DNA of 64,000 bases from an uncultured Acidobacteriota bacterium (GTDB taxonomy: Bacteria > Acidobacteriota > Terriglobia > Terriglobales > Acidobacteriaceae), in the NCBI GenBank assembly GCA_903873705.1, contig CAIQPK010000071.1, forward strand, positions 1-64,000. The letters are read 5' to 3'. The notes beneath the pieces were generated by a model. That model saw nothing but the letters and a program-made list of their open reading frames with translations. It made no database searches and was not told the origin of the DNA. The position numbers were made by a program, and so were the translations under genes. This document shows, piece after piece, positions 32,544-43,028 of this stretch. Numbering within the stretch: the first letter of the stretch is position 1; the number at the start of each line of letters is the position of its first letter.

Positions 32544-35336
32544 GTGAATGTGATGAGTATGGATGGACCGGTTCTCAATGGTTTCTATGACTATCGTCTG
32601 GTGTTGCTGTCGGTGTTTATCGCCATTCTGGCGGCATATGCGGCGCTGGATCTTGCCGGGCGGGTGACGGCGACGCGGGGCGGAGTGCGGCTGGCGTGGC
32701 TTTCGGGTGGCGCGATTGCGCTGGGCATGGGTATCTGGTCGATGCATTACATCGGCATGGAGGCGTTCCACCTTCCGGTGGCGGTGAAGTATCACTGGCC
32801 GACGGTGCTGCTTTCGATGGTGGCGGCGGTGCTGGCGTCGGCGGTGGCGCTGTTTGTGGTGAGCCGGAAGACGATGGGTTTGGGCGCGGCGGCGACCGGT
32901 GCAGTGCTGATGGGGAGCGGCATTGCGGCGATGCATTACACGGGTATGGAGGCGATGCGGCTGCCGGCGATGTGCAGCTACTCGGCTGGGCTGGTGGTTC
33001 TGTCGGTGGTGCTGGCGGTGGTGATTTCGTTTGTGGCGTTGTGGCTGTCGTTTGCGCTGCGGACGGAGACGTCGAATGCGTGGAACTGGCGGAAGCTGGG
33101 GAGCGCGCTGCTGATGGGGCTGGCGATCCCAGTGATGCACTACGTGGGTATGGCGGCGGTAAAGTTCCGTGCGATGCCGATGCTGGATGCGAACAGCGCG
33201 AACACGATTACGATGTCTGACCTGAGCATCTTTGGCGTGGTGATTACGACGCTGACGCTGCTGGGCATTGTTCTTTTGACGGCTACGCTGGACCGGCGGT
33301 TCTCGCTGCAGAACCTGCAGCTGGAGATGAGCGAAGAGCGGTATCGCATGATGGAAGAGATGAACACCGAGCGGGCGATTCGCGCAGCGGCGGAGTCTGC
33401 CAGCAAGGCGAAGAGCGAGTTTCTGGCGAATATGAGCCACGAGATTCGGACGCCGCTGAATGGCATCATTGGCATGACTGACCTGACGCTGCAGACAGAG
33501 TTGACGCTGGAGCAGCGGGATTACCTGGAGACGGTGAAGCTGTCGGCTGACTCGTTGCTGAATGTGATTAACGACATTCTGGACTTCTCAAAGATTGAGG
33601 CAGGCAAGGTCGATCTGGAGGAGATGGACTTCAATGTGTGCGACTGCATTGAGGGGTCGCTTAAGACGCTGGCGCTGCGGGCGGATGAGAAGGGTTTGGA
33701 GCTGCTGTGTGACATACCGCCGCAGATCCCGGAAGTGGTAGCGGGCGATGCGGGACGGCTGAGGCAGATTCTGATCAACCTGCTGGGGAATGCGATCAAG
33801 TTTACGAACGAGGGCGAGGTGGCGCTGCGGGTGTCGTCGGAGCCGACGGAGGATGGCGGGCATGTGATGCACTTCGTGGTGATCGATACAGGGATCGGAA
33901 TTGCGCCGGATAAAGTGGCGGCGATTTTTGATTCGTTCAGCCAGGCCGATACTTCGACGACACGAGAGTTTGGCGGGACGGGGCTGGGGCTCACGATCTC
34001 GCGCAGGCTGGTGCAGTTGATGGGTGGCGAGGTGTGGGTGGAGAGTGAGCCTGGTGTGGGGTCGAAGTTTCACTTCACCATTCGCGTGGCTCAGGCGCAG
34101 AACCTGCCCACGGTGGCGAGTGTGACCGCGCAGCATGAGCACCTGGGCAATGTGCGCGTGCTGGTGGTGGATGACAACCGCACCAATCGGCGGATTCTGG
34201 ATGGCTTGTTGAAGCACTGGGGTATGGTGCCTACGCTGGCTTCAAGTGGTGAGCAGGCGCTGGCTGAGCTGGAGGCGGCACGGGTGTCGGGGGTTTCGTT
34301 TGCGCTGGTGATCACTGATATGCACATGCCGAAGATGGATGGCTTTGGGCTGGTGGACCGGATTCATGCGCGGGCTGATGGGGCGTCGTTGCCGATCATG
34401 ATGTTGAGCTCGGGTGCGCAGCGGGGCGATGCGACGCGGTGCGTGGAACTGGGCATTGCGGCTTATCTGTTGAAGCCGGTTCGACAGTCTGAGCTGCATG
34501 GTGCGATCTCTCGCGTGTTGCAGACCAAGGAAGTGATGCCGATGGCAACGATTACGGAAGACCTGCTGCTGAACGAACGCGATCCGCGCCGGACGTTGAA
34601 CATCCTGGTGGCGGAAGATAACGTCATCAACCAGAAACTGGCTCGGCGGCTGCTGGAGAAGCGCGGGCACCGCGTGGTGATTGCGGGCAATGGACGCGAG
34701 GCGCTGGCGAGGATTGAAGGCGCGACGTTCGACCTGGTGCTGATGGATGTGCAGATGCCGGAGATGGATGGTCTGCAGGCAACGGAAGAGTTGCGGCGAA
34801 GCGAGAAGCTGAGCGGCAAGCATTGTCCGGTGGTGGCGATGACGGCGCTGGCGATGAAGGGTGACCAGGAGCGGTGCCTGGCTTCGGGCATGGATGCATA
34901 CTTGTCGAAGCCGATCCGGCCGCAGGAGCTGGATGCGGTTCTGGATCTTTACTCTTCGAGGCCGCTGGCGACGGCGGCTGTTGAGGGAGCGTCGTTTATC
35001 GATGTGGATGAGCTGATGGCGCGGGTGGATGGCGATCGCGAGTTGATTGCAGAGTTGACGGAGATCTTCCAGGAAGACTATCCGAAGCAGCTGCGGCTGG
35101 CGCGAGAGGCGCTGGTGTTGAACGATGCTGCGGCGGTGCGGCGGATTGGGCACTCGCTGAAGGGTGCGCTGGCGAATCTTGGGGCGACGAACGCTTCTAG
35201 CCTGGCGGCTTCGATTGAAGCGATGGGGAAGGCGGGCGACCTGGCGCGGCTGCATGAGCGGCTGGCGGAGATGCAGGTCGTGCTGGCGGATGTGGCGAAC
35301 CGGTTGCAGTCGCTGTGCGTGGAGTCGGTTGCATGA
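32544..35336 (+). CDS. MHYT-domain hybrid histidine kinase with two receivers and HPt
   Basis: A 930-residue membrane sensor. The N-terminal ~240 residues form a seven-helix MHYT domain with the three motifs MHYIGME, MHYTGME and MHYVGMA, thought to sense a gas via copper or haem. Then HisKA with [13 protein letters not shown] (phospho-His), HATPase with [23 protein letters not shown] and GTGLGLTI. Receiver 1 ([15 protein letters not shown] ... [11 protein letters not shown]) and receiver 2 ([17 protein letters not shown] ... [13 protein letters not shown]) are both complete, and a C-terminal HPt has [12 protein letters not shown]. The GTG start at 32544 is backed by GAGGTG about seven bases upstream. 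The stop overlaps the next gene by four bases, a two-component unit with the cyclase. Confidence 0.92.
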   Translation: MNVMSMDGPVLNGFYDYRLVLLSVFIAILAAYAALDLAGRVTATRGGVRLAWLSGGAIALGMGIWSMHYIGMEAFHLPVAVKYHWPTVLLSMVAAVLASAVALFVVSRKTMGLGAAATGAVLMGSGIAAMHYTGMEAMRLPAMCSYSAGLVVLSVVLAVVISFVALWLSFALRTETSNAWNWRKLGSALLMGLAIPVMHYVGMAAVKFRAMPMLDANSANTITMSDLSIFGVVITTLTLLGIVLLTATLDRRFSLQNLQLEMSEERYRMMEEMNTERAIRAAAESASKAKSEFLANMSHEIRTPLNGIIGMTDLTLQTELTLEQRDYLETVKLSADSLLNVINDILDFSKIEAGKVDLEEMDFNVCDCIEGSLKTLALRADEKGLELLCDIPPQIPEVVAGDAGRLRQILINLLGNAIKFTNEGEVALRVSSEPTEDGGHVMHFVVIDTGIGIAPDKVAAIFDSFSQADTSTTREFGGTGLGLTISRRLVQLMGGEVWVESEPGVGSKFHFTIRVAQAQNLPTVASVTAQHEHLGNVRVLVVDDNRTNRRILDGLLKHWGMVPTLASSGEQALAELEAARVSGVSFALVITDMHMPKMDGFGLVDRIHARADGASLPIMMLSSGAQRGDATRCVELGIAAYLLKPVRQSELHGAISRVLQTKEVMPMATITEDLLLNERDPRRTLNILVAEDNVINQKLARRLLEKRGHRVVIAGNGREALARIEGATFDLVLMDVQMPEMDGLQATEELRRSEKLSGKHCPVVAMTALAMKGDQERCLASGMDAYLSKPIRPQELDAVLDLYSSRPLATAAVEGASFIDVDELMARVDGDRELIAELTEIFQEDYPKQLRLAREALVLNDAAAVRRIGHSLKGALANLGATNASSLAASIEAMGKAGDLARLHERLAEMQVVLADVANRLQSLCVESVA

Positions 35337-36337
35337 GAATCCTGGTTGCAGATGACGATCCTGTCTCCTGCCGGATGATGCAGCGCATGCTGGAGCGCAG
35401 TGGGTACGACGTGAGTGTGGCGGTGGATGGGCGCGCCGCTGCGCTGGAGTTGACCAGCGGGACGGGGCCGAAGCTGGCGCTCATTGACTGGATGATGCCG
35501 GAGCTGGATGGGCCGGGGGTGTGCCGCGAGGTGCGGCAGCGGCAGGATGGGTCGTATGTGTACATTGTGCTGCTGACTTCGAAGCAATCGAACGATGACA
35601 TTGTGGAAGGTCTTGAGGCGGGGGCGGATGATTATCTGACCAAGCCGTGCAATCCTGCGGAAGTGAAGGCGCGGCTGCTGACGGGGCAGCGGATACTGCA
35701 GCTTGAGGAGAAGCTGGTTGAGGCGCGCGAGGATATGCGGTTTCGGGCGACGCACGATGGGTTGACGAAGCTGCTGAATCGGTCTGCCGTGCTGGCTTCG
35801 CTGCGGCAGTCGCTGGATTTGTTCGAGCGGGAGAGCGTGCCGTTCTCCATCCTGCTTTGCGATATCGACCACTTCAAACGCATCAACGACGTGCATGGGC
35901 ACCTGGCGGGGGATGCGGTGCTGGACCACTTTGCGTCGCGTCTTCGCAATGCGGTACGGTCAGGCGATTTGATTGGACGGTATGGTGGGGAAGAGTTCCT
36001 GGTGCTGCTTGGAGGTTGTGGAGCTGACGACCTGCTGATGCGCGCTGAGAGAATTCGGCAGGTGATTTCCGATAGCCCCTTCTCAATCCGTGAGGGGCTG
36101 CTGCGGGTGACGGTGAGCGTGGGTGGTGCGACGGTGGATGCGCGCCATCGCGTGGGGTCGATTGAGGCGATGCTGGCGATGGCGGATGCGTCGCTGTATG
36201 AGGCGAAGGCGGCGGGGCGGGACTGCGTGCGACTGGCTGAGGGGTCGATGCTGGATGCGGCAGCGGAGCCGGAGCAGGGCCGCCGCCGAACGGACAGCGT
36301 GGAGCGCGTCGCTGGAGTGGCACCGCTGCCTGCCTAG
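35333..36337 (+). CDS. Response regulator diguanylate cyclase (REC-GGDEF)
   Basis: A 334-residue response regulator that makes cyclic di-GMP. The receiver (residues 1-120) has the acidic pair VADDDPVSC, the phospho-acceptor [11 protein letters not shown], and the TSKQS and [10 protein letters not shown] ends. The GGDEF domain (about 150-310) has [13 protein letters not shown] and the active GGEEF, with an inhibitory-site RxxD (RSGD) five residues before it. The ATG at 35333 overlaps the kinase stop, so the cyclase is translationally coupled to the MHYT kinase whose HPt domain should phosphorylate it. Output would link the sensed gas or redox signal to c-di-GMP (inference). Confidence 0.92.
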   Translation: MRILVADDDPVSCRMMQRMLERSGYDVSVAVDGRAAALELTSGTGPKLALIDWMMPELDGPGVCREVRQRQDGSYVYIVLLTSKQSNDDIVEGLEAGADDYLTKPCNPAEVKARLLTGQRILQLEEKLVEAREDMRFRATHDGLTKLLNRSAVLASLRQSLDLFERESVPFSILLCDIDHFKRINDVHGHLAGDAVLDHFASRLRNAVRSGDLIGRYGGEEFLVLLGGCGADDLLMRAERIRQVISDSPFSIREGLLRVTVSVGGATVDARHRVGSIEAMLAMADASLYEAKAAGRDCVRLAEGSMLDAAAEPEQGRRRTDSVERVAGVAPLPA

Positions 36338-36682
36338 GGGAGTTGCGGCAGCTGGGTCGGCGATGTTAGTTCAGCGCTGCGCAAGTGGCAATGTTCGGTA
36401 ACCGAAACGCACCGGTGGGATATTCAGGGTGTATTTCCCGCCTAAATAAGTGGATGCGCGGGCAGCCCACTAATTTCCCGTTGACAAGGTAATTACCGAG
36501 AAGATACAAGGCTTACGACGAGCGGCCATGCTGCGCCATGTAGGGACTTACACAAATGGCTAAATAGCGCGTTTGCGTGCGAGCCAGCGGAGATTTTAGC
36601 TCATCAACAAAGGTCCCTTTCACTTTCGAACTTTGTCTGAATGGATTTTCAACTCAACCTAACAAACGAAAAGGGGTAAGTG
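36338..36682. other. 345-base intergenic region with a promoter and a small palindrome
   Basis: No gene is seen. It holds a palindrome TTCGGT-A-ACCGAA at 36394-36406 and a candidate sigma-70 promoter at 36481-36508 in front of the beta-propeller gene. The long leader of about 170 bases after the promoter ends with AAGGGG six bases before ATG 36683. Confidence 0.5.
36481..36508 (+). promoter_or_regulatory. Candidate sigma-70 promoter
   Basis: Consensus -35 TTGACA (36481-36486), 16-base spacer, -10-like GATACA (36503-36508). It precedes the secreted beta-propeller gene by about 175 bases. The -10 fit is weak. Confidence 0.4.
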
Positions 36683-38401
36683 ATGCAAAGAGTCATTCTC
36701 TTAGTCTCAACGCTGTGTGCGTTGATACTTTTTCCTGCTGTGAGTGCGTATGCCGAACACCATAGTGTGATCGTACTGAGCAAGGACGACCGTTCGATTT
36801 ACGATATGGACCCTGCTACGGGGAAGGTCCTGAATAAGCTGCAGTTTGAAAGCGCTCCTACGGATGCTGTTTTCAGCTGGGATGAACAGTCGCTGTTTGT
36901 CTCTGTGCCGGATTCGGGTTACATCGCGGTGGTGAACCTTCCAACCTTCAAGGAAGCTTCGCGGCTTTCGGGACCGGAGTTCAAGCGCGGCGCGGGCGGC
37001 GGAGGCATGGTCGATGTTCTGGCGACGACGCCGGATTATCGGAAGCTGTATGTTTCCGTCCCGGGCGGGTTGGAGGTATTCGACCAGCAACTGTTGGTGT
37101 TTTCTCCGGAGTACAAGCAGCCGGTGAAGAAGATTGCGCTCACCGGCATGGACGGGCAGCACATGCTGGTGCACGGACCTTCGAACAAGCTGTACTACAC
37201 CTTCGAGAAGGACAACCAGGTCGCGGTGATCGATACGATGACCGACAAGGTGGTGAAGATGGTGCCCGTGAAGGGCGGACCGACGGATGTGACGTTCTTC
37301 TTCGGCGGCGAAGCCTGGGTAACAGCGGCGGATGGATCGGTATCCATCATCGATATCAGCAAGGATGAAGTGGTCAAAACGATCGCGACCAGTGGTAAGG
37401 GCTACAGCCGGTTTGCGATTGCGCACGACATCCGCTACATCGCCGCAACCCATGACGATACGGGTGATGTGACGGTGTTCCAGCCGATGGCCAAGGAAGT
37501 GGCCGGCACGATCAAGGCCAGCAAGGGACCGCTTTCGGTTGGCTTTGCGCCGGCCGGCATCGGCACCAATCCGGGATACCGGGACGGTGATAAGCCGATC
37601 TACAAGTACCCGCCCACGACGCAGATGTACATTGTGGGGCAGTCGACGGTGAGCAACGTCGATCTGGAGAAGATGGCTGTGAGCGGGACCCATAGCGTGG
37701 GGCAGAATCTGACCGACGCGGTGATCCACTATACGTATCCGAATTCTTTTGGCGATGGCACGCCGCGTGATGAAACGGCCAGCCGGACGATGGATAACGA
37801 CACGTTTATCTATTACAACAACGCGATGGCGGCGAACGACGTCTCTCCGATTCACGAGCATCGTGAGGACATGGTCGGCATTCACATTGGACAGGGAACT
37901 GCCAAGGTGGGCTGCTGGAGCCCGAAGTGCCCGCCGGACAACTCGGATGCAGGACGTCCGCCCGACCAGTACAACTACGGCCTGGCTCGGGTTGGCGACT
38001 TCACGGCAGAACCGCACGGCGAACTCCACATGGAAGAAGGCGCATCACAGAGCCCTCGGCGTATGGCCATCTTCATGATGAAGAACAACTACTTCCGGTT
38101 TACCAACCCGAAGAAGAAGTCTTCTTTTGAGGGGATGCCGGGATTTGCGTTGAACATCAACATGGCTCGGGCGTGGCTCTGGAATGTTTACCTGGAGCCG
38201 GGTAAGCCGATCCATCTTCCTAAGACGGATTACGCGATCCTGTACCTGGGTGGCGGATTGGTGAAGGAAACGCATAATGGTGTGCCGAGCATTACGCATC
38301 ACCTGTTTTCCGAAGCCGACTACGATCCGACCGACAAGACGATCGAGGCGGTGGGGACTTATGGCAATCGGATCAAGGTTGTCATCGTCGAATTCAAGTA
38401 G
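36683..38401 (+). CDS. Secreted YVTN beta-propeller protein with C-terminal cupin-like domain
   Basis: A 572-residue exported protein. The signal peptide is MQRVILLVSTLCALILFPAVSAYA (about 24 residues). Residues ~28-350 are propeller blades of the YVTN type, for example KLYYTFEKDNQVAVIDTMTDKVVKMVPV and GSVSIIDISKDEVVKTIATSG. The last ~200 residues form a different domain with metal-site-like histidines (IHEHRED at about 390 and HGELHMEEG) and a NNAMAANDVSPIHEH start, resembling a cupin fold (inference). ATG 36683 follows AAGGGG by six bases. It has its own candidate promoter and a perfect terminator at 38416-38458, so it is monocistronic. Neighbouring nickel and hydrogenase genes suggest a metal or redox link, but none is shown. 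Confidence 0.75.
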   Translation: MQRVILLVSTLCALILFPAVSAYAEHHSVIVLSKDDRSIYDMDPATGKVLNKLQFESAPTDAVFSWDEQSLFVSVPDSGYIAVVNLPTFKEASRLSGPEFKRGAGGGGMVDVLATTPDYRKLYVSVPGGLEVFDQQLLVFSPEYKQPVKKIALTGMDGQHMLVHGPSNKLYYTFEKDNQVAVIDTMTDKVVKMVPVKGGPTDVTFFFGGEAWVTAADGSVSIIDISKDEVVKTIATSGKGYSRFAIAHDIRYIAATHDDTGDVTVFQPMAKEVAGTIKASKGPLSVGFAPAGIGTNPGYRDGDKPIYKYPPTTQMYIVGQSTVSNVDLEKMAVSGTHSVGQNLTDAVIHYTYPNSFGDGTPRDETASRTMDNDTFIYYNNAMAANDVSPIHEHREDMVGIHIGQGTAKVGCWSPKCPPDNSDAGRPPDQYNYGLARVGDFTAEPHGELHMEEGASQSPRRMAIFMMKNNYFRFTNPKKKSSFEGMPGFALNINMARAWLWNVYLEPGKPIHLPKTDYAILYLGGGLVKETHNGVPSITHHLFSEADYDPTDKTIEAVGTYGNRIKVVIVEFK

Positions 38402-38415
38402 AGGCGTAAGGGAAG

Positions 38416-38458
38416 TCGGCCCAGTTCACGCGGTAGCGTGGGCTGGGCCGATTTTTTT
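38416..38458 (+). terminator. Rho-independent terminator of the beta-propeller gene
   Basis: TCGGCCCAG (38416-38424) pairs with CTGGGCCGA (38443-38451), an inner stem CACGC/GCGTG extends it, and seven Ts follow (38452-38458). It starts 14 bases after the stop codon. Confidence 0.92.
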
Positions 38459-38503
38459 GCACGGTGACAACGGTGCCAGAGGCCAAGTGGGCGGGGGATG
38501 CTG

Positions 38504-39241
38504 CTAGCCGCTAATGGGGAAGAGGCGGTCGGAGTAGCCGAGCAGGAAGATGATGCCGATACCGAAGCTGTAGACTGCGGTGAGGCCGGTGAGGAGTGGG
38601 GTCCAGCCGGACCAGGCGCGGCCAGCGGTGAAGAAGCCCGCTACTGAGGCGGTCATGAGCGTGTTCATGGCCAGGAGACCAAGCAAGAAGAGTGCGAGCC
38701 CAATAAAACCTTTTCCTGTTCCGCCCATGTTCGCGGCGAGCAGGAAGAGTGCGAGCTGGCTGGGGGTTTCGGCGCCGAGGCCGTGGATGATGCCGATGCC
38801 GAAGCAGGTGGGTCCGTTGACGTCTGACTGCGTTGCGGTGTGGAGGAGATCGTGGCCGGTGACCCACTTGTGGCCGCGTGCGTGGAGCCAGCGGCCAGCG
38901 CCGATGAGGAGCGCGGCGCGGGACTTCGGCACTCCCTTGCGGAAGAACAGCGTGCTGAGGACGTAGATGGCGAGGACGATGAGAGTGAGTCCGACGAAGC
39001 GCTCGGACCAGCGATCCATGCTGCGCGGCAGGGCGAGTTGGAAGCCGATGACGAGGCCGCCGAGCAGAGCGACGGTGGCGGCGTGGCCGAGTGCGTACAT
39101 CAAGCCGAGGCGCATGGCGTCGGCGGTGCGGCGCTGCACGCCGGCGATGTCGGTGATGGCGGCGATGTGGTCGTAGTCGAAGCCGTGGCGGAAGCCGAGC
39201 AGGGCGCAGGAGAAGACGACGACGTTGAGCGGGGCGCTCAT
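38504..39241 (-). CDS. Nickel/cobalt permease (NiCoT/HoxN family)
   Basis: A 245-residue inner-membrane transporter that should supply nickel for the hydrogenase and possibly for LarA. The signature of the NiCoT family, RHGFDYDHIAAITD, is in helix 2 (about residues 18-31); later loops carry RHG/GHD-type motifs (VTGHDLLHTATQSD) and GIGIIHGLGAETPSQLALF. About seven helices are visible, slightly fewer than the eight of HoxN because the protein is short. It is the last gene of a minus-strand row hypA-hypB-hypC-hypD-hypE, with a 37-base gap after hypE, so it is probably in the same operon. Confidence 0.88.
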   Translation of the reverse strand: MSAPLNVVVFSCALLGFRHGFDYDHIAAITDIAGVQRRTADAMRLGLMYALGHAATVALLGGLVIGFQLALPRSMDRWSERFVGLTLIVLAIYVLSTLFFRKGVPKSRAALLIGAGRWLHARGHKWVTGHDLLHTATQSDVNGPTCFGIGIIHGLGAETPSQLALFLLAANMGGTGKGFIGLALFLLGLLAMNTLMTASVAGFFTAGRAWSGWTPLLTGLTAVYSFGIGIIFLLGYSDRLFPISG

Positions 39242-39278
39242 GGGAGCGGCCTGGTGGTGCGGGGGGTAAGTGGACGGG

Positions 39279-40339
39279 TTAGCATATGCGCGGTATCTGC
39301 TCTCCGATCTGGAGGGGAATGATGCGCGTGCCGCCGACCGCCGTCTTTGCGGCTAACAAGCCGGGGTGCTGGCTGGTGACCCGGCCGATGATGGCGGCAT
39401 CGCGGCCGTGCTCGTGCTCGCGGATGCGGGCGAGGACGGCATCGGCTACCTGGGGGGCGACGACGGCGACGAGCTTGCCTTCGTTGGGAACGTAGATGGG
39501 GTCCATGCCGAGGAGGTCGCAGGCGGACTGGACGTCGGGCAGGACAGGGACGGCGCGCTCTTCGATGAGGATGCCGACGCCGGATTGCGCGGCGATCTCG
39601 TTGAGCGAGCTGGCGAGGCCGCCGCGGGTGGGGTCGCGGAGAACATGGAGGTGGGGAGCGAAGGGGAACAGAGTGGCGACCATGGTGTTGAGGGCTGCGG
39701 TGTCGCTGCGGATGATGGTCTCGAAGTCGAGGCCTTGGCGGACGCTCATGATGGCCATGCCGTGGTCGCCGATGGTGCCGCTGACGATGATGACGTCGCC
39801 GGGGCGAGCGAGCGTGGGTGCGATGTGGATGTGGTTGGCGATGACGCCGATGCCGGCGGTGTTGATGTAGCAGCCGTCGCCGTGACCCTTCTCGACGACC
39901 TTGGTGTCGCCGGTGACGATCTGTACGCCGGCGGCGCGGGCGGCGGCGCCCATGCGATCGACGATCGCGGCGAGATGCGCGATGGGGAAGCCTTCTTCGA
40001 GGATGAAGCCGGCGCTGAGATAGAGCGGCGTTGCTCCGCTCATGGCGAGGTCGTTGACGGTGCCGTGTACGGCGAGGTCGCCGATGGAGCCGCCGGGGAA
40101 GAAGAGTGGCTGGACGACGTATGAGTCGGTGGAGAAGGCCAGGCGACCGGTTGGCGGTGGAAGGACGCAGGAGTCGGCCATGCCTTCGAGTGTGGGGTTG
40201 CGGAATGCGGGGACGAAGATGTGCTCGATGAGCTCGCTGGTGAGCTGGCCGCCGCCGCCGTGGCCCATGACGATGGTGGGGTAGTCGCGCAGGGGGAGCG
40301 GGCAGCTCCACTGAGAGAGGTCGGGTTGGGCGAGGGTGC

Positions 40340-40343
<4 letters not shown>
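39279..40343 (-). CDS. hypE: Hydrogenase maturation protein HypE
   Basis: A 354-residue AIR-synthase-like ATPase that dehydrates the thiocarboxamide on its C-terminal Cys to make the CN ligands of the Ni-Fe site. The [17 protein letters not shown] start, the [34 protein letters not shown] block (ATP site) and the C-terminus EQIPRIC with the terminal Cys are exactly as in the family. Start ATG 40343 overlaps the hypD stop by four bases, showing translational coupling. HypF provides the carbamoyl group. Confidence 0.96.
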
Positions 40344-41446
<1,103 letters not shown>

Positions 41447-41477
41447 GGCTGCGTCCCTTCTGCGATTGCGGTGAGGG

Positions 41478-41729
41478 TCATTGGGATTCACCGAGCTCTT
41501 CATCGAGGAGGCCCATTTGCTGGAAGGCGTAGAGGGTTTTCCTGGCGGAGTCTTCGTCTACGCGACTGATGGCAAAGCCGACGTGGACCATGGTGTAGTC
41601 GCCGACGGCGATGTCGGGGAGGTAAGCGAGGCAGACTTCCTTGATGATGCCTCCGAAGTTCACGCGGCCCATGCGGGTGCCGACGGCGTCGTAGATACTG
41701 ATCACTTGTCCTGGAACGGCGAGGCACAT
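41478..41729 (-). CDS. hypC: Hydrogenase maturation chaperone HypC
   Basis: An 83-residue chaperone that carries the Fe(CN)2CO unit with HypD and delivers it to the large subunit. MCLAVPGQV has the essential Cys2, and [16 protein letters not shown] and [20 protein letters not shown] are the typical OB-fold strands. It begins the minus-strand run hypC-hypD-hypE, separated from hypB by 143 bases that contain a Crp-type inverted repeat (41842-41857), so it may have its own promoter. Confidence 0.96.
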   Translation of the reverse strand: MCLAVPGQVISIYDAVGTRMGRVNFGGIIKEVCLAYLPDIAVGDYTMVHVGFAISRVDEDSARKTLYAFQQMGLLDEELGESQ

Positions 41730-41841
41730 GGGCGTCTCCTGCTTTGAGCGGGACGGCAGGGCTGCGAGCGGGGTGGAAGGTGGGCGCGCGGCAGGCCACT
41801 GGCGAACTGCTCCATGGGAGCATAGGGCGGAGGCGATCGTC

Positions 41842-41857
41842 TGTGATTGGAAACACA
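41842..41857 (-). promoter_or_regulatory. Crp-type site upstream of hypC
   Basis: On the minus strand TGTGTTTCCAATCACA, nine of ten consensus bases of TGTGA-N6-TCACA. It is 113 bases upstream of the hypC start, just after the hypB stop. It differs at two positions from the site at 42968-42983. Confidence 0.55.
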
Positions 41858-41872
41858 GTCGGCTTGGAAACG

Positions 41873-42547
41873 TCAGATTGTGACGAAGTCTGCCTGTTTA
41901 TGTTGCTGAAGGCAGCTGAGCCACTCTTCCATGCCCGAGCCGGTTTTGGCGGAGGTAGCAAAGATTTGCATTCCGGGGCGCACGGCGCGGATGTTGGCAC
42001 AGGCGGCTTCAAGGTTGAATTCGCAGGGTTGAGCGAGGTCCATCTTGGTGATGACGGCGATGTCGGCAGAGTTGAAGATGTTGGGGTACTTCAAGGGTTT
42101 GTCTTCGCCTTCGGTGACGGAGAGCAGGACGACGCGGAGGTCTTCGCCGAGATCGTAACTGGAGGGGCAGACGAGGTTGCCGACGTTTTCGATGAAGAGG
42201 TATTCGAATTGGTTGAGGTTCCAGCCGGCGAGGTGGTCTTCGATCATTTGAGCTTCGAGGTGGCAGCGGCCGTTGGTGTTGATCTGCTTGACGGGGACGC
42301 CGGCTTCGGCGAGGCGGCGGGCGTCGTTGTCGGTGGCGAGGTCTCCGACGAGGGCGGCGGTGGGGGTCCCCTGCTCGCGGAGGGTGCGGAGGGTGCGCTG
42401 CAGGAAGGCGGTCTTGCCGCTGCCGGGGCTGGAGACGAGGTTGACGGTGAGCAGGCCGGCGTGGTGAAGGCGTTGCCGCAAGTGACGTGCGATCTCGTCG
42501 TTCTTGTTCAGAATGCCTTTGCGGATTTCAAGTACGCGGGTTTCCAT
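41873..42547 (-). CDS. hypB: Hydrogenase nickel-incorporation GTPase HypB
   Basis: A 224-residue SIMIBI GTPase that inserts Ni with HypA. Walker A is LVSSPGSGKTAFLQ, the CHLEAQMIEDHL metal/switch segment and IENVGNLVCPSSYDLGE with its conserved metal-binding Cys are present, and TKMDL is the guanine motif. The N-terminal CxxCGC and histidine-rich nickel store found in many HypBs is absent; the protein begins directly METRVLEIRKGILNKNDEIA. Start 42547 overlaps the hypA end by 20 bases. Nickel may be provided by the NiCoT permease. Confidence 0.95.
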   Translation of the reverse strand: METRVLEIRKGILNKNDEIARHLRQRLHHAGLLTVNLVSSPGSGKTAFLQRTLRTLREQGTPTAALVGDLATDNDARRLAEAGVPVKQINTNGRCHLEAQMIEDHLAGWNLNQFEYLFIENVGNLVCPSSYDLGEDLRVVLLSVTEGEDKPLKYPNIFNSADIAVITKMDLAQPCEFNLEAACANIRAVRPGMQIFATSAKTGSGMEEWLSCLQQHKQADFVTI

Positions 42548-42914
42548 TTTTCCCGTCCTCTGCATCGGGTACGTCGATTTCGATGGATTCAATTTCCAGC
42601 TCGCGGCCCTGGCGCACGTCGCCGCTGGGGGTGTTGCAATGGGGGCAGCAAAAGTTCTGGATGCTGGGGAGTTCGGCTTCGGCATCGCAGACGGCGCAGT
42701 AAATTCTGACGGGGAGTTCCACGACAACCAATGTGGAATCGGCCAGGAGAGTATCTGCGGTCGCGGCTTCGTAGCCGAACTCGAGGGCTCCGCGAACCAC
42801 GCCGGAGAGCACACCGAGGCGCAGGCGTACGCTGAGGACGCGCGTGGCCCCGGCAGCGAGCGCGCTCTGGGTGACGGTTTCGACCATACTGTAGGCGATC
42901 GAGAGTTCGTGCAT
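42528..42914 (-). CDS. hypA: Hydrogenase nickel metallochaperone HypA
   Basis: A 128-residue nickel chaperone. The N-terminal MHELSIAYS gives the His2 nickel ligand; the zinc site has YCAVC and FCCPHC pairs (about residues 78-100). The C-terminal tail (SIEIDVPDAEDGKNG) is a little longer than usual because it runs into the hypB overlap. It is the first gene of the minus-strand set and is divergent from hypF, with a Crp-type site in the 114-base space (42968-42983). Confidence 0.95.
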   Translation of the reverse strand: MHELSIAYSMVETVTQSALAAGATRVLSVRLRLGVLSGVVRGALEFGYEAATADTLLADSTLVVVELPVRIYCAVCDAEAELPSIQNFCCPHCNTPSGDVRQGRELEIESIEIDVPDAEDGKNGNPRT

Positions 42915-42967
42915 CGTCTGCTTCCGTTGCTGCTGGTTGATAGTAGACGCCCAGGGCAGGTAGATCA

Positions 42968-42983
42968 TGTGTTTCTGATCACA
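42968..42983 (+). promoter_or_regulatory. Crp-type site in the divergent hypA-hypF promoter region
   Basis: TGTGTTTCTGATCACA: TGTG and TCACA with six bases between, nine of ten consensus bases. It is about 54 bases from the hypA start and 46 from the hypF start, so it could control both. Confidence 0.55.
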
Positions 42984-43028
42984 GACCGTGATGGGTGGAG
43001 TGATACGGTGGAGGCATTGTCGAGTGGG

